Source: Legionella impletisoli (GTDB lineage: Bacteria > Pseudomonadota > Gammaproteobacteria > Legionellales > Legionellaceae). Taken from it: DNA of 63,281 bases. Below the pieces are notes generated by a model. The model was not told the DNA's origin and made no database searches. It was given only the letters and a program-made list of their open reading frames with translations. Of the stretch, positions 18,163 to 27,194 are shown piece by piece. Numbering within the stretch: the first letter of the stretch is position 1; the number at the start of each line of letters is the position of its first letter. The position numbers and the translations under genes were made by a program. The stretch spans positions 1-63,281 of the forward strand of contig NZ_CAAAIA010000009.1 in the NCBI RefSeq assembly GCF_900639875.1, given 5' to 3'.

Positions 18163-19143
18163 TTATAAAAAGCAGCAATTGCGCTTTCGCCAGATTAAAA
18201 AACCAAAGTTATCGCCATCATTGGGTAGGGTATGACCTGCTTCCCAAGTTGTGACAGACTTCCCAAAAGGATGGCACTGTTTCCCATCGGGGATGGTATT
18301 CACCATTTGATAGCGATAGCGCGTTTTTGGCAGAATGCTTGAGGTGTATGTTCGACATAAAGCAGGCGAGTCACGGCTTACAGAATCCCTGATTGCACCT
18401 AAACGGTGGAGCTTAAAGTCCACTCGCTCTGCCAATAGAAGGCTCGCTGAAATCGGACTGGTTTGATTGGCAATAAACCCTGTTAATGGATAGGTAGAAC
18501 CCTGAGAACCCTGGCACCAAAACAAAGAATCGATAGCAGTGCTCTTTAAGGCTTTTGTCGCATCGGCCGCACAGGACGCTCTTGAAACAGTATTGGTAAA
18601 TAGCGTTGCTTCTGGGTTTAAAATAAATGCAAGCTCTGAATCATTCCAGGTGGGATCAAGTTCACTTGGGTATAAAATATCAAAGCCATCATTTTGCATA
18701 CATCCAAGCGATGCGATAACATTTAACCAATACATCAAAGGATATTTATACCAATGCACATAATAAAAAGCGCCGTAACCTTCTTCTATAGGTGATTGTG
18801 AACCGCCTAACCCTTTATGCCCCATATTCAGCGTGATACCACCTAGATTTACCATACAATAAGGCTTACGAGTTACATCAACTAGGGCAAAAGGCTCCCA
18901 AAAACCTATGGAAAGCCCGAAGCGAACACCAACATCACTATCACACGCGCAAACATATTTGGTGATTTTGGAATTATCCGTATCTGGGTAGCTTCCCTTA
19001 ACTACTTTTGAGTGACCAATTGTTAATGGAAACAAGCAATCCCAACATACATCTGTAATAGGATTAACAAAATGCCCTTTACAAATAGAAGCCATACTTT
19101 GCATGGGAAGTATCAACAATATGGTTAAAAGCCACTTTTTCAT
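18163..19143 (-). CDS. traU: TraU: F-type pilus assembly / DNA transfer protein
   Basis: 326 residues starting at MKKWLLTILLIL (ATG 19143), which overlaps the traW stop as ATGA and has GGGAGAG upstream. A signal peptide is followed by a cysteine-rich TraU body (CKGHFVNPITDVCWDCLFPL; LIWRKRNCCFL at the C terminus). TraU in F is a periplasmic protein more important for DNA transfer than for pilus formation. Probable TrbB substrate. Confidence 0.92.
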   Translation of the reverse strand: MKKWLLTILLILPMQSMASICKGHFVNPITDVCWDCLFPLTIGHSKVVKGSYPDTDNSKITKYVCACDSDVGVRFGLSIGFWEPFALVDVTRKPYCMVNLGGITLNMGHKGLGGSQSPIEEGYGAFYYVHWYKYPLMYWLNVIASLGCMQNDGFDILYPSELDPTWNDSELAFILNPEATLFTNTVSRASCAADATKALKSTAIDSLFWCQGSQGSTYPLTGFIANQTSPISASLLLAERVDFKLHRLGAIRDSVSRDSPALCRTYTSSILPKTRYRYQMVNTIPDGKQCHPFGKSVTTWEAGHTLPNDGDNFGFLIWRKRNCCFL

Positions 19144-19754
19144 GCAACTCTCCCTTCCATGATCTGCCATTGCAATCCCTTTTGCTCAACCACTGAAGGA
19201 ACATGCTTGATATGAAGTTTTCGAGTCAAGGCACCCTGCCAGTCAAAATATACCCGTCCAAATAATTTAGAAGCCTCAAGGACACTGCCGCCCGTCAAAA
19301 TAAACTTCACATGAGGATAGTTAGAATAATGTTCCTTAACCCAAACCACTTGTTTTTCATCGTCTGCATCAAAAAACATCAAGGCTTTTTTGAAACGAAT
19401 TTTCTCAAAAGGATTAATGGCTGTACCTTTTTGCGCAATCAATACACCATCGGCATTATAAATATCGTGATTAACAGTAACCGTTGGTGATACATAATAC
19501 GTTTTAGGATTTAATGTCGTGGATAAACCAAGCGGCTCAGGTCTTTCAATTTGTTCTTTGACATGATTGGATGCACGCTCTTGATAATTCATAAGCTCGC
19601 CGGACTTATCCATATCATTTAAGCGTTTAAAAATAACCTCTCTGATATCAATTTCTTCAACTGGATAAATGCCACCATATGAAGCAATGGTTCTGGCATT
19701 CACTAAACTTGAAGTGAATATGAAAATTAAGAAGATAAGGGATTTTCTAGGCAT
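19140..19754 (-). CDS. traW: TraW: F-type pilus assembly protein
   Basis: 204 residues with a signal peptide (KSLIFLIFIFTSSLVNA). The N-terminal region contains the conserved YPVEEIDIREVIFKRL stretch and the C-terminal part reads FDWQGALTRKLHIKHVPSVV, both typical of TraW. Periplasmic partner of TrbC and TraU in pilus assembly. Overlaps trbI by 8 bases and traU by 4. Confidence 0.9.
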   Translation of the reverse strand: MPRKSLIFLIFIFTSSLVNARTIASYGGIYPVEEIDIREVIFKRLNDMDKSGELMNYQERASNHVKEQIERPEPLGLSTTLNPKTYYVSPTVTVNHDIYNADGVLIAQKGTAINPFEKIRFKKALMFFDADDEKQVVWVKEHYSNYPHVKFILTGGSVLEASKLFGRVYFDWQGALTRKLHIKHVPSVVEQKGLQWQIMEGRVA

Positions 19755-20082
19755 CTTCTCTCACCTTCTTTAGCGTAATGGCTACGATCTGATCGGTAAT
19801 ATCTTGTCCACCGTTGTTTGTCAGCAACTGACCGCTTACGATGGTGAGATTATTTGTTTTGCCATAGTCATGAATTACCGATGAAAGTCTGCTTGCGTAT
19901 TGCTTCAATATCTTTTGTTGAGTCTTTTTTTCTAAAGATGTTTTAGAAAGCATGGAAGCAGGTCTAGATAACGCTCGTTGCAAGTCAATAAAAGCCACAT
20001 TTGTTTTATGCGGTATCAAAACAAGCCAACCAATAACGATTATCATAACTGCAATGGACAAAGCTAAAATTTTATTAAGCAT
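19747..20082 (-). CDS. trbI: TrbI: F-type inner-membrane pilus retraction/assembly protein
   Basis: 111 residues from ATG 20082, which has GGAG 7 bases before it. One transmembrane segment (residues 5-22) is followed by a periplasmic coiled-coil and beta region (VAFIDLQRAL; IVSGQLL). Length and layout match F-type TrbI, which affects pilus outgrowth and retraction. Overlaps traC by 8 bases and traW by 8. Confidence 0.85.
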   Translation of the reverse strand: MLNKILALSIAVMIIVIGWLVLIPHKTNVAFIDLQRALSRPASMLSKTSLEKKTQQKILKQYASRLSSVIHDYGKTNNLTIVSGQLLTNNGGQDITDQIVAITLKKVREDA

Positions 20083-22636
20083 GACCGTCTCCATTGCTTT
20101 TTTCGGCCACTTTTTCTACCGCATCAATAAAAGACATTCCGCAAGAAACATAATGTTCAACGGAAGCATAATCATCACCATCCGAAGACAACATGACGCG
20201 TGTAAAAGGATCAACAAATAAACGATGAAAAGATGAAACTCCACCTGATTTAACTAGCACTTGAGAAAACCCTGCATCCTTAGCCTTTGGAAACGCTTTT
20301 AGCAATTTCATTTCATATTCACTAAACGTTTCATGGTGCTTGTTGTGTTCCGTGAGAGCTGCATTATCTTGTAAAAAAATAAACTTCAAGCTTGAGTTAT
20401 CCCAAGCAGCCCGTGCTTCCTCAAATTTGTAATAGTCCTCGATGCCCTGGGTTATGGTAACAAAGGATGCTTTGTGTCTCCTTCCTGTACGAAATCCTTT
20501 GGTAATGAATTGTGTAGCAATGCTATCGCCAGTAAAAAACTTCCATGCCTCATCAATAATGCACATTTTTTGACGGGATCTATCAGAATTAAACATTCGG
20601 CGTTGAATCTGAGAAATAACCGAAAGTAAAACCGGAGAGCGAATAGCGGTATTGTCTTCAATCGATTTCAAATCAATCACAATAATGCGTGCATCAGGCG
20701 ACAATCTTGACGGTTGATTAAATACCCTGCCATGCTCAGCACCCGTGCAATATCGTTTTAAGTTTTTAGCAAGAAGTCTACCTGTTGGGTAAGTATCTTT
20801 TTCGCTTGAAAAAAGGGCTAAAAGGCACTCTACCACATCATCAATGACAGCATTATTTCCCGATTTCTCAAATGCTTTGATAATTGCTTCCCGTAACGTT
20901 CCTCTGTCATCATCACTGGCTTGCGTTCTGGAGCAGGCTAAAAGCTCAAATAAATCTACTATGTCATCAATATCATCAAAAATATTTTTGACATGGGTAA
21001 ACGGGTTCATCGCAAGATTTTCATATTCCAAATAGGTGCCACCTAATGCGTGGCATAATTTTTTGTAGGAACCTCCGATATCAATGACAAAAACATCCCC
21101 TCCATTAAACAAAACATTTAACAAAAGCATCTGTACAGCAAAGCTCTTACCGCCACCAGAAGTGCCGGTAATTGCCATGTTAAAATTTGTACCTAATGCA
21201 TCATCGAAGGGGTTTAAGAGATTAAATTGATCGCGCATGGTTGGCATTAAAATCCCTTTGTTTAATCCCTGCCAATCGGATAACAATGGCATGTATTGAA
21301 CAGCGTTCCAGCTTGATATCGGCCACATCATGCGTGGTAGTGAAAAATCTCTTTCAAGATGATTTGTAAACATAAAAGGCATAGAGGCCATAAAATATGG
21401 CAATACCATATTTTTCACCTTTGCAAGCTGAAGGTCGTTATATCGAAAAACAGAAATTGCCGATTCAACATCATGCTCTACCTCAGGAGGACGTGAAAAC
21501 AGGAGCACGTTATATAGCATCTTTACGGCCTTGGTTTTGTGATCATCGAGTTCTTCACGAAATCTGCGCCAAGTTTTGGCTTGCTTTTCTGTACCGGCCA
21601 CATTCACTGCATATGCGCTATTTGCCTTCTTATCCAAATCCCGTGTTTTTCGATTTGCTCGTGATAGTGCTTGTGCCTGATCATCAACTTTATAAGTCAC
21701 AGAAATAATATGATTACACTGGATACTTTGGCCTTGTTCATACACATTGTTGGAATTATTAATGTTTTCCCATAAACGAAAACTGGCAGGAAGTTTTGAC
21801 AGCGTTAAAACAGAAACATGAGAAGAAAAGGGCTTTCCCAAAGCATCTTGAGCGCTTATTTCTAAGCGGTCTTTTTTTTGCTCGCAATCAAAGCTCAAAT
21901 CATTGGTTTGATAATGCAGCGGTTCACTCTGAATATATTCGCCCTGGTGGGGATAAATGCAATCAGGATTATTCGATAGGTAAAATTGAATTAATCTTAG
22001 AAAATCGCTAGCATTCCTTTGGAAAAATCCAATTTTGGCAGCCGTAAGTGATGCTTCAAACGCAACTTTAAACTGTGAAAATTTAGCTTTTAACGCTTCT
22101 TCTTTATCCTTGTTCGGACAATCTATAACAACAAAACACTCTGTATGTTTAAGACCTGCACGGCTTCTGGCGTGCGTTGAAAAACCATTGGTAGCAGCGC
22201 TATGATAAAATTTTTTGAGTTTGGAGCCTATGCGGTTTAAATGACCAAAGTCAGGATTATTAAATTGGTTTGCAAAATCATCAATTAAAAAGCCCACCTG
22301 ATTATGCTTCACCCAAATAGCCTGTAGATTAAATTCATCTGTGACCTTGTTTCTTAAAATATCATCAAGCAATTCCGCTATGGTTTCATTTGCGCCGGTT
22401 AAGGGTACAATTTGATAGACAAGGCCGCAGCTGTTCTTATTAAAAAACAATCCAGATTCCTCATCATAATAACGATAAGTTAATAGCTCTGAGAACGATG
22501 GATAACAGGCTTCTTTTAAATTGTACTTTGTTTCTTGACGGCTGGTTAAAGGGGTTTGTACATCTTCAGCGCTCCATATTGTATTCCAAATATCAGCCAC
22601 CCCGTTTTGCGCCTTTTTAATCCATTGCATATTCAT
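20075..22636 (-). CDS. traC: TraC: VirB4-family transfer ATPase
   Basis: 853 residues. Hexameric cytoplasmic ATPase that powers pilus assembly. Walker A is TGTSGGGKS near residue 489, Walker B is MCIIDEAWKF near 692, and further VirB4/TraC motifs follow (KGFRTGRRHKASFVTITQG). The N-terminal half carries the TraC_F_IV region. Length is close to F TraC (875). Follows traV by 12 bases and overlaps trbI. Confidence 0.95.
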   Translation of the reverse strand: MNMQWIKKAQNGVADIWNTIWSAEDVQTPLTSRQETKYNLKEACYPSFSELLTYRYYDEESGLFFNKNSCGLVYQIVPLTGANETIAELLDDILRNKVTDEFNLQAIWVKHNQVGFLIDDFANQFNNPDFGHLNRIGSKLKKFYHSAATNGFSTHARSRAGLKHTECFVVIDCPNKDKEEALKAKFSQFKVAFEASLTAAKIGFFQRNASDFLRLIQFYLSNNPDCIYPHQGEYIQSEPLHYQTNDLSFDCEQKKDRLEISAQDALGKPFSSHVSVLTLSKLPASFRLWENINNSNNVYEQGQSIQCNHIISVTYKVDDQAQALSRANRKTRDLDKKANSAYAVNVAGTEKQAKTWRRFREELDDHKTKAVKMLYNVLLFSRPPEVEHDVESAISVFRYNDLQLAKVKNMVLPYFMASMPFMFTNHLERDFSLPRMMWPISSWNAVQYMPLLSDWQGLNKGILMPTMRDQFNLLNPFDDALGTNFNMAITGTSGGGKSFAVQMLLLNVLFNGGDVFVIDIGGSYKKLCHALGGTYLEYENLAMNPFTHVKNIFDDIDDIVDLFELLACSRTQASDDDRGTLREAIIKAFEKSGNNAVIDDVVECLLALFSSEKDTYPTGRLLAKNLKRYCTGAEHGRVFNQPSRLSPDARIIVIDLKSIEDNTAIRSPVLLSVISQIQRRMFNSDRSRQKMCIIDEAWKFFTGDSIATQFITKGFRTGRRHKASFVTITQGIEDYYKFEEARAAWDNSSLKFIFLQDNAALTEHNKHHETFSEYEMKLLKAFPKAKDAGFSQVLVKSGGVSSFHRLFVDPFTRVMLSSDGDDYASVEHYVSCGMSFIDAVEKVAEKSNGDGHA

Positions 22637-22648
22637 AACGTCCTCCCT

Positions 22649-22906
22649 TTACTTATAAACTTCGGCTTGATTTGTTTGCTGGGATGAGTGGCGCGACCCT
22701 TTCGGTTTACACCTTAAGCATGCCTGCTGTACAAATAGCCCATCAGGAGTAAAACGGCGCTCGTCTACCATTTTATTAACCATCTCCATGCTTTGGCATC
22801 CGCCTCGGTCTATAAAAGGGCATCGTGCTTCATTATCTAAAATCGATTTTGTACATCCCTGCATTAATAAGACCATGACGCATGTCATTATCATTTTTTT
22901 GATCAT
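22649..22906 (-). CDS. traV: TraV: outer-membrane core-complex lipoprotein (short)
   Basis: 85 residues. A lipobox (LLMQGC) puts the lipidated cysteine at residue 18, so the mature protein is outer-membrane anchored. Cysteines follow in CPF and GGCQSMEMVNKMV, the latter typical of TraV. Two more cysteines lie at ACLRC. F TraV is about twice as long, so this is a short version. It is the VirB7 counterpart forming the core complex with TraK and TraB. Overlaps traB by 4 bases. Confidence 0.82.
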   Translation of the reverse strand: MIKKMIMTCVMVLLMQGCTKSILDNEARCPFIDRGGCQSMEMVNKMVDERRFTPDGLFVQQACLRCKPKGSRHSSQQTNQAEVYK

Positions 22907-24378
22907 TGCCGACCTCCTGGACTTGCTTCAGTAAACAGTGGTTGCAACCCTTTTTCTGCAAGAAATGCCTGCTCTGATTTTTGAGTTGAAACACCTTGCT
23001 GTTTTGCAATTTCATTTTGTACTTTTTGTCTTATGACATCATTGACAGGATTTGTATTGAAATCAGGCGCTGGTTGTACGCTTGTAATGGTTGTTCTTGT
23101 TGCTGAATCATCGTTTTGAGCCGCTTGATTATCAATTGCTTTGCCAGATTCAAATTTTTGATGAGCCTTATCAATCCAAAACCCTTTGATAAACATGACA
23201 GACACCCTTCTGCCAGCTCTTGCCACAACCAAGGGATGATAAATATCTGCTATCTTCATGATATAATCGGATACTTTATTGGCAGGATTGCTCACCGCCC
23301 CTCCTCCAGCAGACTGCAAAAGTGTCGATGCCTGGCCGTAAGTGGTAATGGTACCGGCTCCTGGGTTAATGGTTTGTGCGGTATTGAGATTTCTAAGCCC
23401 ATCACCAATTCCCGCTAAAATTCCCGCAGCAGCACTGTATTCCAAAAGGGGTTTTGTTTTTAAAACAGGAGTTCCGCGTACATCCTGCATGGCATCTTGA
23501 TCATAAACAGAACCATAGACCTTTAGCTCAAAATTCAAATCACTTCTGGCGCAAGAAAGTGTCTCAAGATGAATTACGACCGAATCACCAGAAAGATCAC
23601 CAAAACTTGAACCTAAGACAAAACAATCTTTTAATCGAGAGCGTTTACCATTGGGCATCGTGCCATTTTCATCTAATCGAATAAGTACCGTTCCAGTATT
23701 TTTTGTTCCGTTAATGCCTGCATCACCCATAACACCTGTTAGCATAATTCCAGAGACAAATGTTCCTGCCCAAACATAATTAACAGGTGATCTCACATCT
23801 GTATGACGATTTGTTCTTTGAAACCGGACAGTTTCTAAGCCCGCATTGCGGTAGTATTCTCGTGCCCTTTGTGCTTTTGTCCTTAGCTTTGCTGCCTGTT
23901 CCTCACGTGTTGGCGGCCTAATGTTAAGGGATGCCTGCTCTGTTTTAAGCATTGCCACCTGTAATTTTTCATTGGTCTTCTTATTTTCTTCTTCCAAAGC
24001 GTTTAGTTTTTCGTTTAAAGCCTGGATAAGCCTTTTTGTATTCTCATCAGCTACAGGCTTTATATTCCCTTTATCTTTTTCACGCTTTGTTTCAGCATCG
24101 CGAAGGCGTTGGTTCAATGCGTCAATCTCTTTTTGCTGCTTTAATAAAACAGCCTCATCACTATTTTCACTGAAATGTGAATCAAAAACGCCGTCAAAAG
24201 CCAATTCTTCTGGCACGACTTTTTTTATTGTGTGCCGTTTGGTGGAAAACAGGTAAAACCCATAGGAGGCCAAACAAACACTTGCAATAACCAAGGCTAC
24301 AATCATTTGATCTCGTTTGGCCTTTAAATTGGGGTTGTTCGACTTTTGTTTTATAAGTCCTTTGATTTTTTCGATCAT
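22903..24378 (-). CDS. traB: TraB: VirB10-like core-complex protein
   Basis: 491 residues. A short cytoplasmic end with a basic stretch, one transmembrane segment (about 27-44), a coiled coil (about 75-150, rich in KQQKEIDALNQRL-type heptads) and a VirB10-like beta-barrel domain (GTFVSGIMLTGVMGDAG; SGDSVVIHLETLSCAR). It spans both membranes and joins inner-membrane ATPases to the TraK/TraV outer complex. Overlaps traK and traV by 4 bases each. Confidence 0.93.
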   Translation of the reverse strand: MIEKIKGLIKQKSNNPNLKAKRDQMIVALVIASVCLASYGFYLFSTKRHTIKKVVPEELAFDGVFDSHFSENSDEAVLLKQQKEIDALNQRLRDAETKREKDKGNIKPVADENTKRLIQALNEKLNALEEENKKTNEKLQVAMLKTEQASLNIRPPTREEQAAKLRTKAQRAREYYRNAGLETVRFQRTNRHTDVRSPVNYVWAGTFVSGIMLTGVMGDAGINGTKNTGTVLIRLDENGTMPNGKRSRLKDCFVLGSSFGDLSGDSVVIHLETLSCARSDLNFELKVYGSVYDQDAMQDVRGTPVLKTKPLLEYSAAAGILAGIGDGLRNLNTAQTINPGAGTITTYGQASTLLQSAGGGAVSNPANKVSDYIMKIADIYHPLVVARAGRRVSVMFIKGFWIDKAHQKFESGKAIDNQAAQNDDSATRTTITSVQPAPDFNTNPVNDVIRQKVQNEIAKQQGVSTQKSEQAFLAEKGLQPLFTEASPGGRQ

Positions 24379-25130
24379 CCCCTACTCCTTGACATGTCGT
24401 TATAAACCGCATAGAGATAAGCTTTTTCAGATGGGTTAAGTTCATTTTTTGAGAGGTGTATAGCTTTAGTATTTTTATTTTTACTAAACCATGCCTTGTC
24501 TAATTTAACTTTCGCTTTAGAAGTATTTTCTATTTCATAAACATAACTTTTAAGGCTATTTCCTTGATAAACTCTGATAGGTTTTGTTTTGATAATCTTT
24601 TGAAGAAAGAAAGATTGTCCATTAAATTTAACCTGCTCGAACCCTCTTGGTGTCTGCAAATTCTCCATATCCTGAAATATTTGATCAACCTCGCTCAAAA
24701 CCTGTGGCTTTTCTTTTCTTATGAAGTCATTAGATTTATCTGCAACTCTTTTTACGTTCTTTATCAGAGATGCCGGAACCATTTCAAAGGTTTTACCTAA
24801 AGACTCATCGCTATTTGCCTGTATTGAGAAGTGGTGATGCTTATTCGTGGTGATAAATAAAGTTAATTTATCGTCAAAAGTCGGCTTCAAATAGATGGAT
24901 TCAAGTCCCGAATCTATTTCATCTTTATTTGGTTTTTCAACAGTAAATGTTCCTTCAAGAAATCGAATTTCAGTAATTTTTTCTCCTTTAACATAAAGTC
25001 TGTTAAAGTTGATTTTTGAAAGGGTTAGCTGAATACTTTCTCCCTCTTTAAACACGATATCCTGGGGCATAGATGCTTGTGCATTCATCGATAAAATCCC
25101 CATAATTAAGGCGGTTTTAAGCTTTTTCAT
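24375..25130 (-). CDS. traK: TraK: VirB9-like/secretin-like core-complex protein
   Basis: 251 residues with a signal peptide (KTALIMGILSMNAQA). Beta-rich periplasmic protein with the TraK layout (FKEGESIQLTLSKINFNRLYV near the N terminus). It forms the outer-membrane ring of the F-type channel with TraV and TraB. Overlaps traE by 14 bases and traB by 4. Confidence 0.88.
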   Translation of the reverse strand: MKKLKTALIMGILSMNAQASMPQDIVFKEGESIQLTLSKINFNRLYVKGEKITEIRFLEGTFTVEKPNKDEIDSGLESIYLKPTFDDKLTLFITTNKHHHFSIQANSDESLGKTFEMVPASLIKNVKRVADKSNDFIRKEKPQVLSEVDQIFQDMENLQTPRGFEQVKFNGQSFFLQKIIKTKPIRVYQGNSLKSYVYEIENTSKAKVKLDKAWFSKNKNTKAIHLSKNELNPSEKAYLYAVYNDMSRSRG

Positions 25131-25683
25131 GTTTCACCTCAGTAATTGATAAAGGACTCAATTCGCCACCTTTAAATACAAACTTCAACTCATAAGTTTT
25201 GTATACAGGCTTTAATGCTAATCCGTGTGATGTCCGATGAAGGAAGCCGGAAATAAGCGCCATATGATGTTTGGTATCAACCGATACTTTGTCAGAATAA
25301 AAAACAGAACTGATGTTTTTCTTTTTTACTGCTTCTATTTCAAGAGACAGGCGTTTATTAACTTTCTCCTGATAAGAAGCTTGCGTTAAATGGATTAAGG
25401 TTGAGTAGCGCGCATCAATGGTTTCAGGATTATATGTCAGCCTTAAGTCTGCCACTTTTTTTGCCATCTCACGCAAATAAGCTGGTGAATATTCCGTTTC
25501 TCCGACCCAAAAATCACTTGTGGAGCATACGGGCAACCAATGCGTTTTCTGGTGCTTAAAGCCATAAAAATTGATAAGTGACAGAATTAATAATGACACC
25601 GTGCTTACAAGCGCCCAGATAAAAGTGATGCGCAAACTCAGTCGATATTTTGATATGGCATCATCTCTAAACTTAATATCCAT
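25117..25683 (-). CDS. traE: TraE: VirB8-like inner-membrane scaffold protein
   Basis: 188 residues, close to F TraE (188). One transmembrane segment (about 17-42), then a periplasmic domain with conserved PAYLREMAKKVADLRLTYNPE-like sequence around residues 66-88. Scaffold of the channel at the inner membrane. It follows traL by 6 bases and overlaps traK. Confidence 0.92.
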   Translation of the reverse strand: MDIKFRDDAISKYRLSLRITFIWALVSTVSLLILSLINFYGFKHQKTHWLPVCSTSDFWVGETEYSPAYLREMAKKVADLRLTYNPETIDARYSTLIHLTQASYQEKVNKRLSLEIEAVKKKNISSVFYSDKVSVDTKHHMALISGFLHRTSHGLALKPVYKTYELKFVFKGGELSPLSITEVKHEKA

Positions 25684-25689
25684 AATCCG

Positions 25690-25977
25690 CTACCTTATAT
25701 ATAAACGATGTGCTGAATCAGGGGATTTATGGAACAACAAAACCGTTAAATACCTTGGTAAAGTCCAATATAAAATCCCCCAAAACTGTCGAATGGGAAG
25801 CCCGCCAAACTTATAGTGCATAAACAGACTAATACCCGAACCTAAGATAAAAAGCGGCAATGAATGACCAAATAGCAGCCCTATTACAGTAAGTAGAAGC
25901 ACTGGTAAGCCTGTAGTGATAGGGATGCCAAGAATCTTTGGTTCATCTGACAAAACGAAAGTCTGGTAATCTTTCAT
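25690..25977 (-). CDS. traL: TraL: VirB3-like inner-membrane protein
   Basis: 95 residues. The N terminus is short and polar (DEPKILGIPITTGLPVLL) and is followed by two close transmembrane segments, then WGILYWTLPRYL. This matches TraL, the VirB3 counterpart that works with TraC in pilus assembly. It lies 2 bases after traA. Confidence 0.9.
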   Translation of the reverse strand: MKDYQTFVLSDEPKILGIPITTGLPVLLLTVIGLLFGHSLPLFILGSGISLFMHYKFGGLPIRQFWGILYWTLPRYLTVLLFHKSPDSAHRLYIR

Positions 25978-25979
25978 AA

Positions 25980-26276
25980 TCAGCTCAGCGCAAAATGAGT
26001 AAAAATCATCAATACTGGAACACCGGCTAAAACCATTAGATTTTTGGTTTTGATATAAGCCATCGCCCCGACAACGCCTTCCGCGAGAAGCAGAAAATAA
26101 GGAACATCTGAATTAGCCCCAAAAGTATCGGCAATATCTGATTTAAGTCCTGATAAATGATTTGTCGCATGGCTATCAGATGCATAAAACATCATGAAAC
26201 CTAATAACACCATCATCATTAATAAGTTCCAATAAACACTCATGTTATTGGTTACACTGCTTTGTTTTTTCATCAT
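25980..26276 (-). CDS. traA: TraA: F-type propilin
   Basis: 98 residues. A long leader with a hydrophobic segment ends in DSHA near residue 38, a likely signal-peptidase site. The mature part (about 60 residues) contains two hydrophobic helices (FLLLAEGVVGAMAYI and LMVLAGVPVLMIFTHFAL) separated by a KTKN turn, as in F-type pilins. ATG is preceded by GAGAGGAA. Major subunit of the conjugative pilus. Confidence 0.88.
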   Translation of the reverse strand: MMKKQSSVTNNMSVYWNLLMMMVLLGFMMFYASDSHATNHLSGLKSDIADTFGANSDVPYFLLLAEGVVGAMAYIKTKNLMVLAGVPVLMIFTHFALS

Positions 26277-26339
26277 TTCCTCTCCTGAAATTGACTAAAA
26301 ATAATTAACTTACCTTTTTTTAGGGTACAAAAATCCCTT

Positions 26340-26356
26340 AAGCACAAAATGTGCTT
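26340..26356 (-). promoter_or_regulatory. Hairpin between the secreted orphan and traA
   Basis: A perfect 7-bp stem with a 3-base loop (AAGCACA/TGTGCTT) lies in the 118-base gap before traA. On the transcribed (minus) strand it is followed by AAGGGATTTTTG, so it could be a weak terminator or an mRNA-processing or stabilising hairpin that lifts pilin message over its neighbours. Role inferred. Confidence 0.4.
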
Positions 26357-26394
26357 TAAAAACATACAAACATCAGATGAAGTATATAAAGCGA

Positions 26395-26730
26395 TTAAGC
26401 TTTATTTTTGGCTTGCTTTTCCATAAGAACTCTCTCTAAAAGTTGATTATTACGGCGGATTTCACCTATCAAAACATCCATCTTCTTTTCTAGCTGTGAT
26501 GATTGGTTGAGATAAACAAGTAGATTTAAAACATCAAAGTAATCTTGGGTATTTCTACGAAGATTAACCAGGTAATTCATACTCTGAATTTTCCCAGAAA
26601 TAGTACGGATAAAATCATCTCCGGCACTACCCATTGCTCGGTTATCTACATTGAGTCCTGTTGCTGAAAAAGATACCGATGATATTGTTATCAAGCTAAT
26701 GGTTAAGATTGATTTTTTTATTCCAAACAT
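26395..26730 (-). CDS. Small secreted protein at the head of the transfer operon, unknown
   Basis: 111 residues. A clear signal peptide (SILTISLITISSVSFSA) is followed by a helical, charged periplasmic domain ending in a likely coiled coil (QLEKKMDVLIGEIRRNNQLLERVL). No family recognised. It lies between traY and traA, where F has no secreted protein (traY is directly followed by traA). Probably part of the transfer system, for example a periplasmic assembly factor; this is inference from position. Confidence 0.65.
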   Translation of the reverse strand: MFGIKKSILTISLITISSVSFSATGLNVDNRAMGSAGDDFIRTISGKIQSMNYLVNLRRNTQDYFDVLNLLVYLNQSSQLEKKMDVLIGEIRRNNQLLERVLMEKQAKNKA

Positions 26731-26754
26731 AGTTATATCCCTTTATTTTTTATT

Positions 26755-27000
26755 TTAATAAACGGTGTTTTTCTCAATAAATATAGAATTATCTTTATCT
26801 CCATTCTTATTTGTTACTGTTTCCCCTTTTTCAGAGATAGATCGGAATCTCATTAAGTGATCCTCCAGTCTCAGGGTGGCCTCTTGTAATTTTTTTCTAT
26901 GCGCCCTTTTACATGACTCGGTTAAAAGCTTATTCCCCTCAGCAGAGAGCTTAATTGTTACAAAAATATCCTTGTAATTTTTCTTATTATCAAATTCCAA
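26755..27000 (-). CDS. traY: TraY-like ribbon-helix-helix oriT-binding protein
   Basis: 81 residues. Residues about 12-52 (IFVTIKLSAEGNKLL ... EATLRLEDHLMRF) match the TraY pattern of strand, helix, helix, with the typical RLxDHLxRF end seen in F-type TraY. In F, TraY bends DNA at oriT, helps TraI load and activates the transfer promoter. It is the first gene of the transfer operon here, as in F. It is divergent from the XRE regulator, with the operator between them. Confidence 0.78.
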   Translation of the reverse strand: MEFDNKKNYKDIFVTIKLSAEGNKLLTESCKRAHRKKLQEATLRLEDHLMRFRSISEKGETVTNKNGDKDNSIFIEKNTVY

Positions 27001-27146
27001 TTTTTACTCCTTAGTAAGCCCTTATAGTTTTTTTTATAAATAGATTTATCAAGAGCAATAAATTTATTTAAAATCATTTAAATAGACTATGATCTTGCTT
27101 GTATAGTAAATTTATATTTAACTATAATAATTACTATTTATTAAAA

Positions 27147-27180
27147 TATACCCTTTATCGGGTACCCTGTAAAGGGTATA
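27147..27180. promoter_or_regulatory. Operator between traY and the divergent regulator
   Basis: A perfect 11-bp inverted repeat (TATACCCTTTA at 27147-27157, TAAAGGGTATA at 27170-27180) encloses a second palindrome, GGGTACCC at 27160-27167. It ends 14 bases before the regulator start codon and could cover the promoters of both the regulator and the transfer operon. The AT-rich stretch 27001-27146 has no gene and should contain the traY promoter. Confidence 0.65.
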
Positions 27181-27194
27181 ATTAAAATTTTTAT

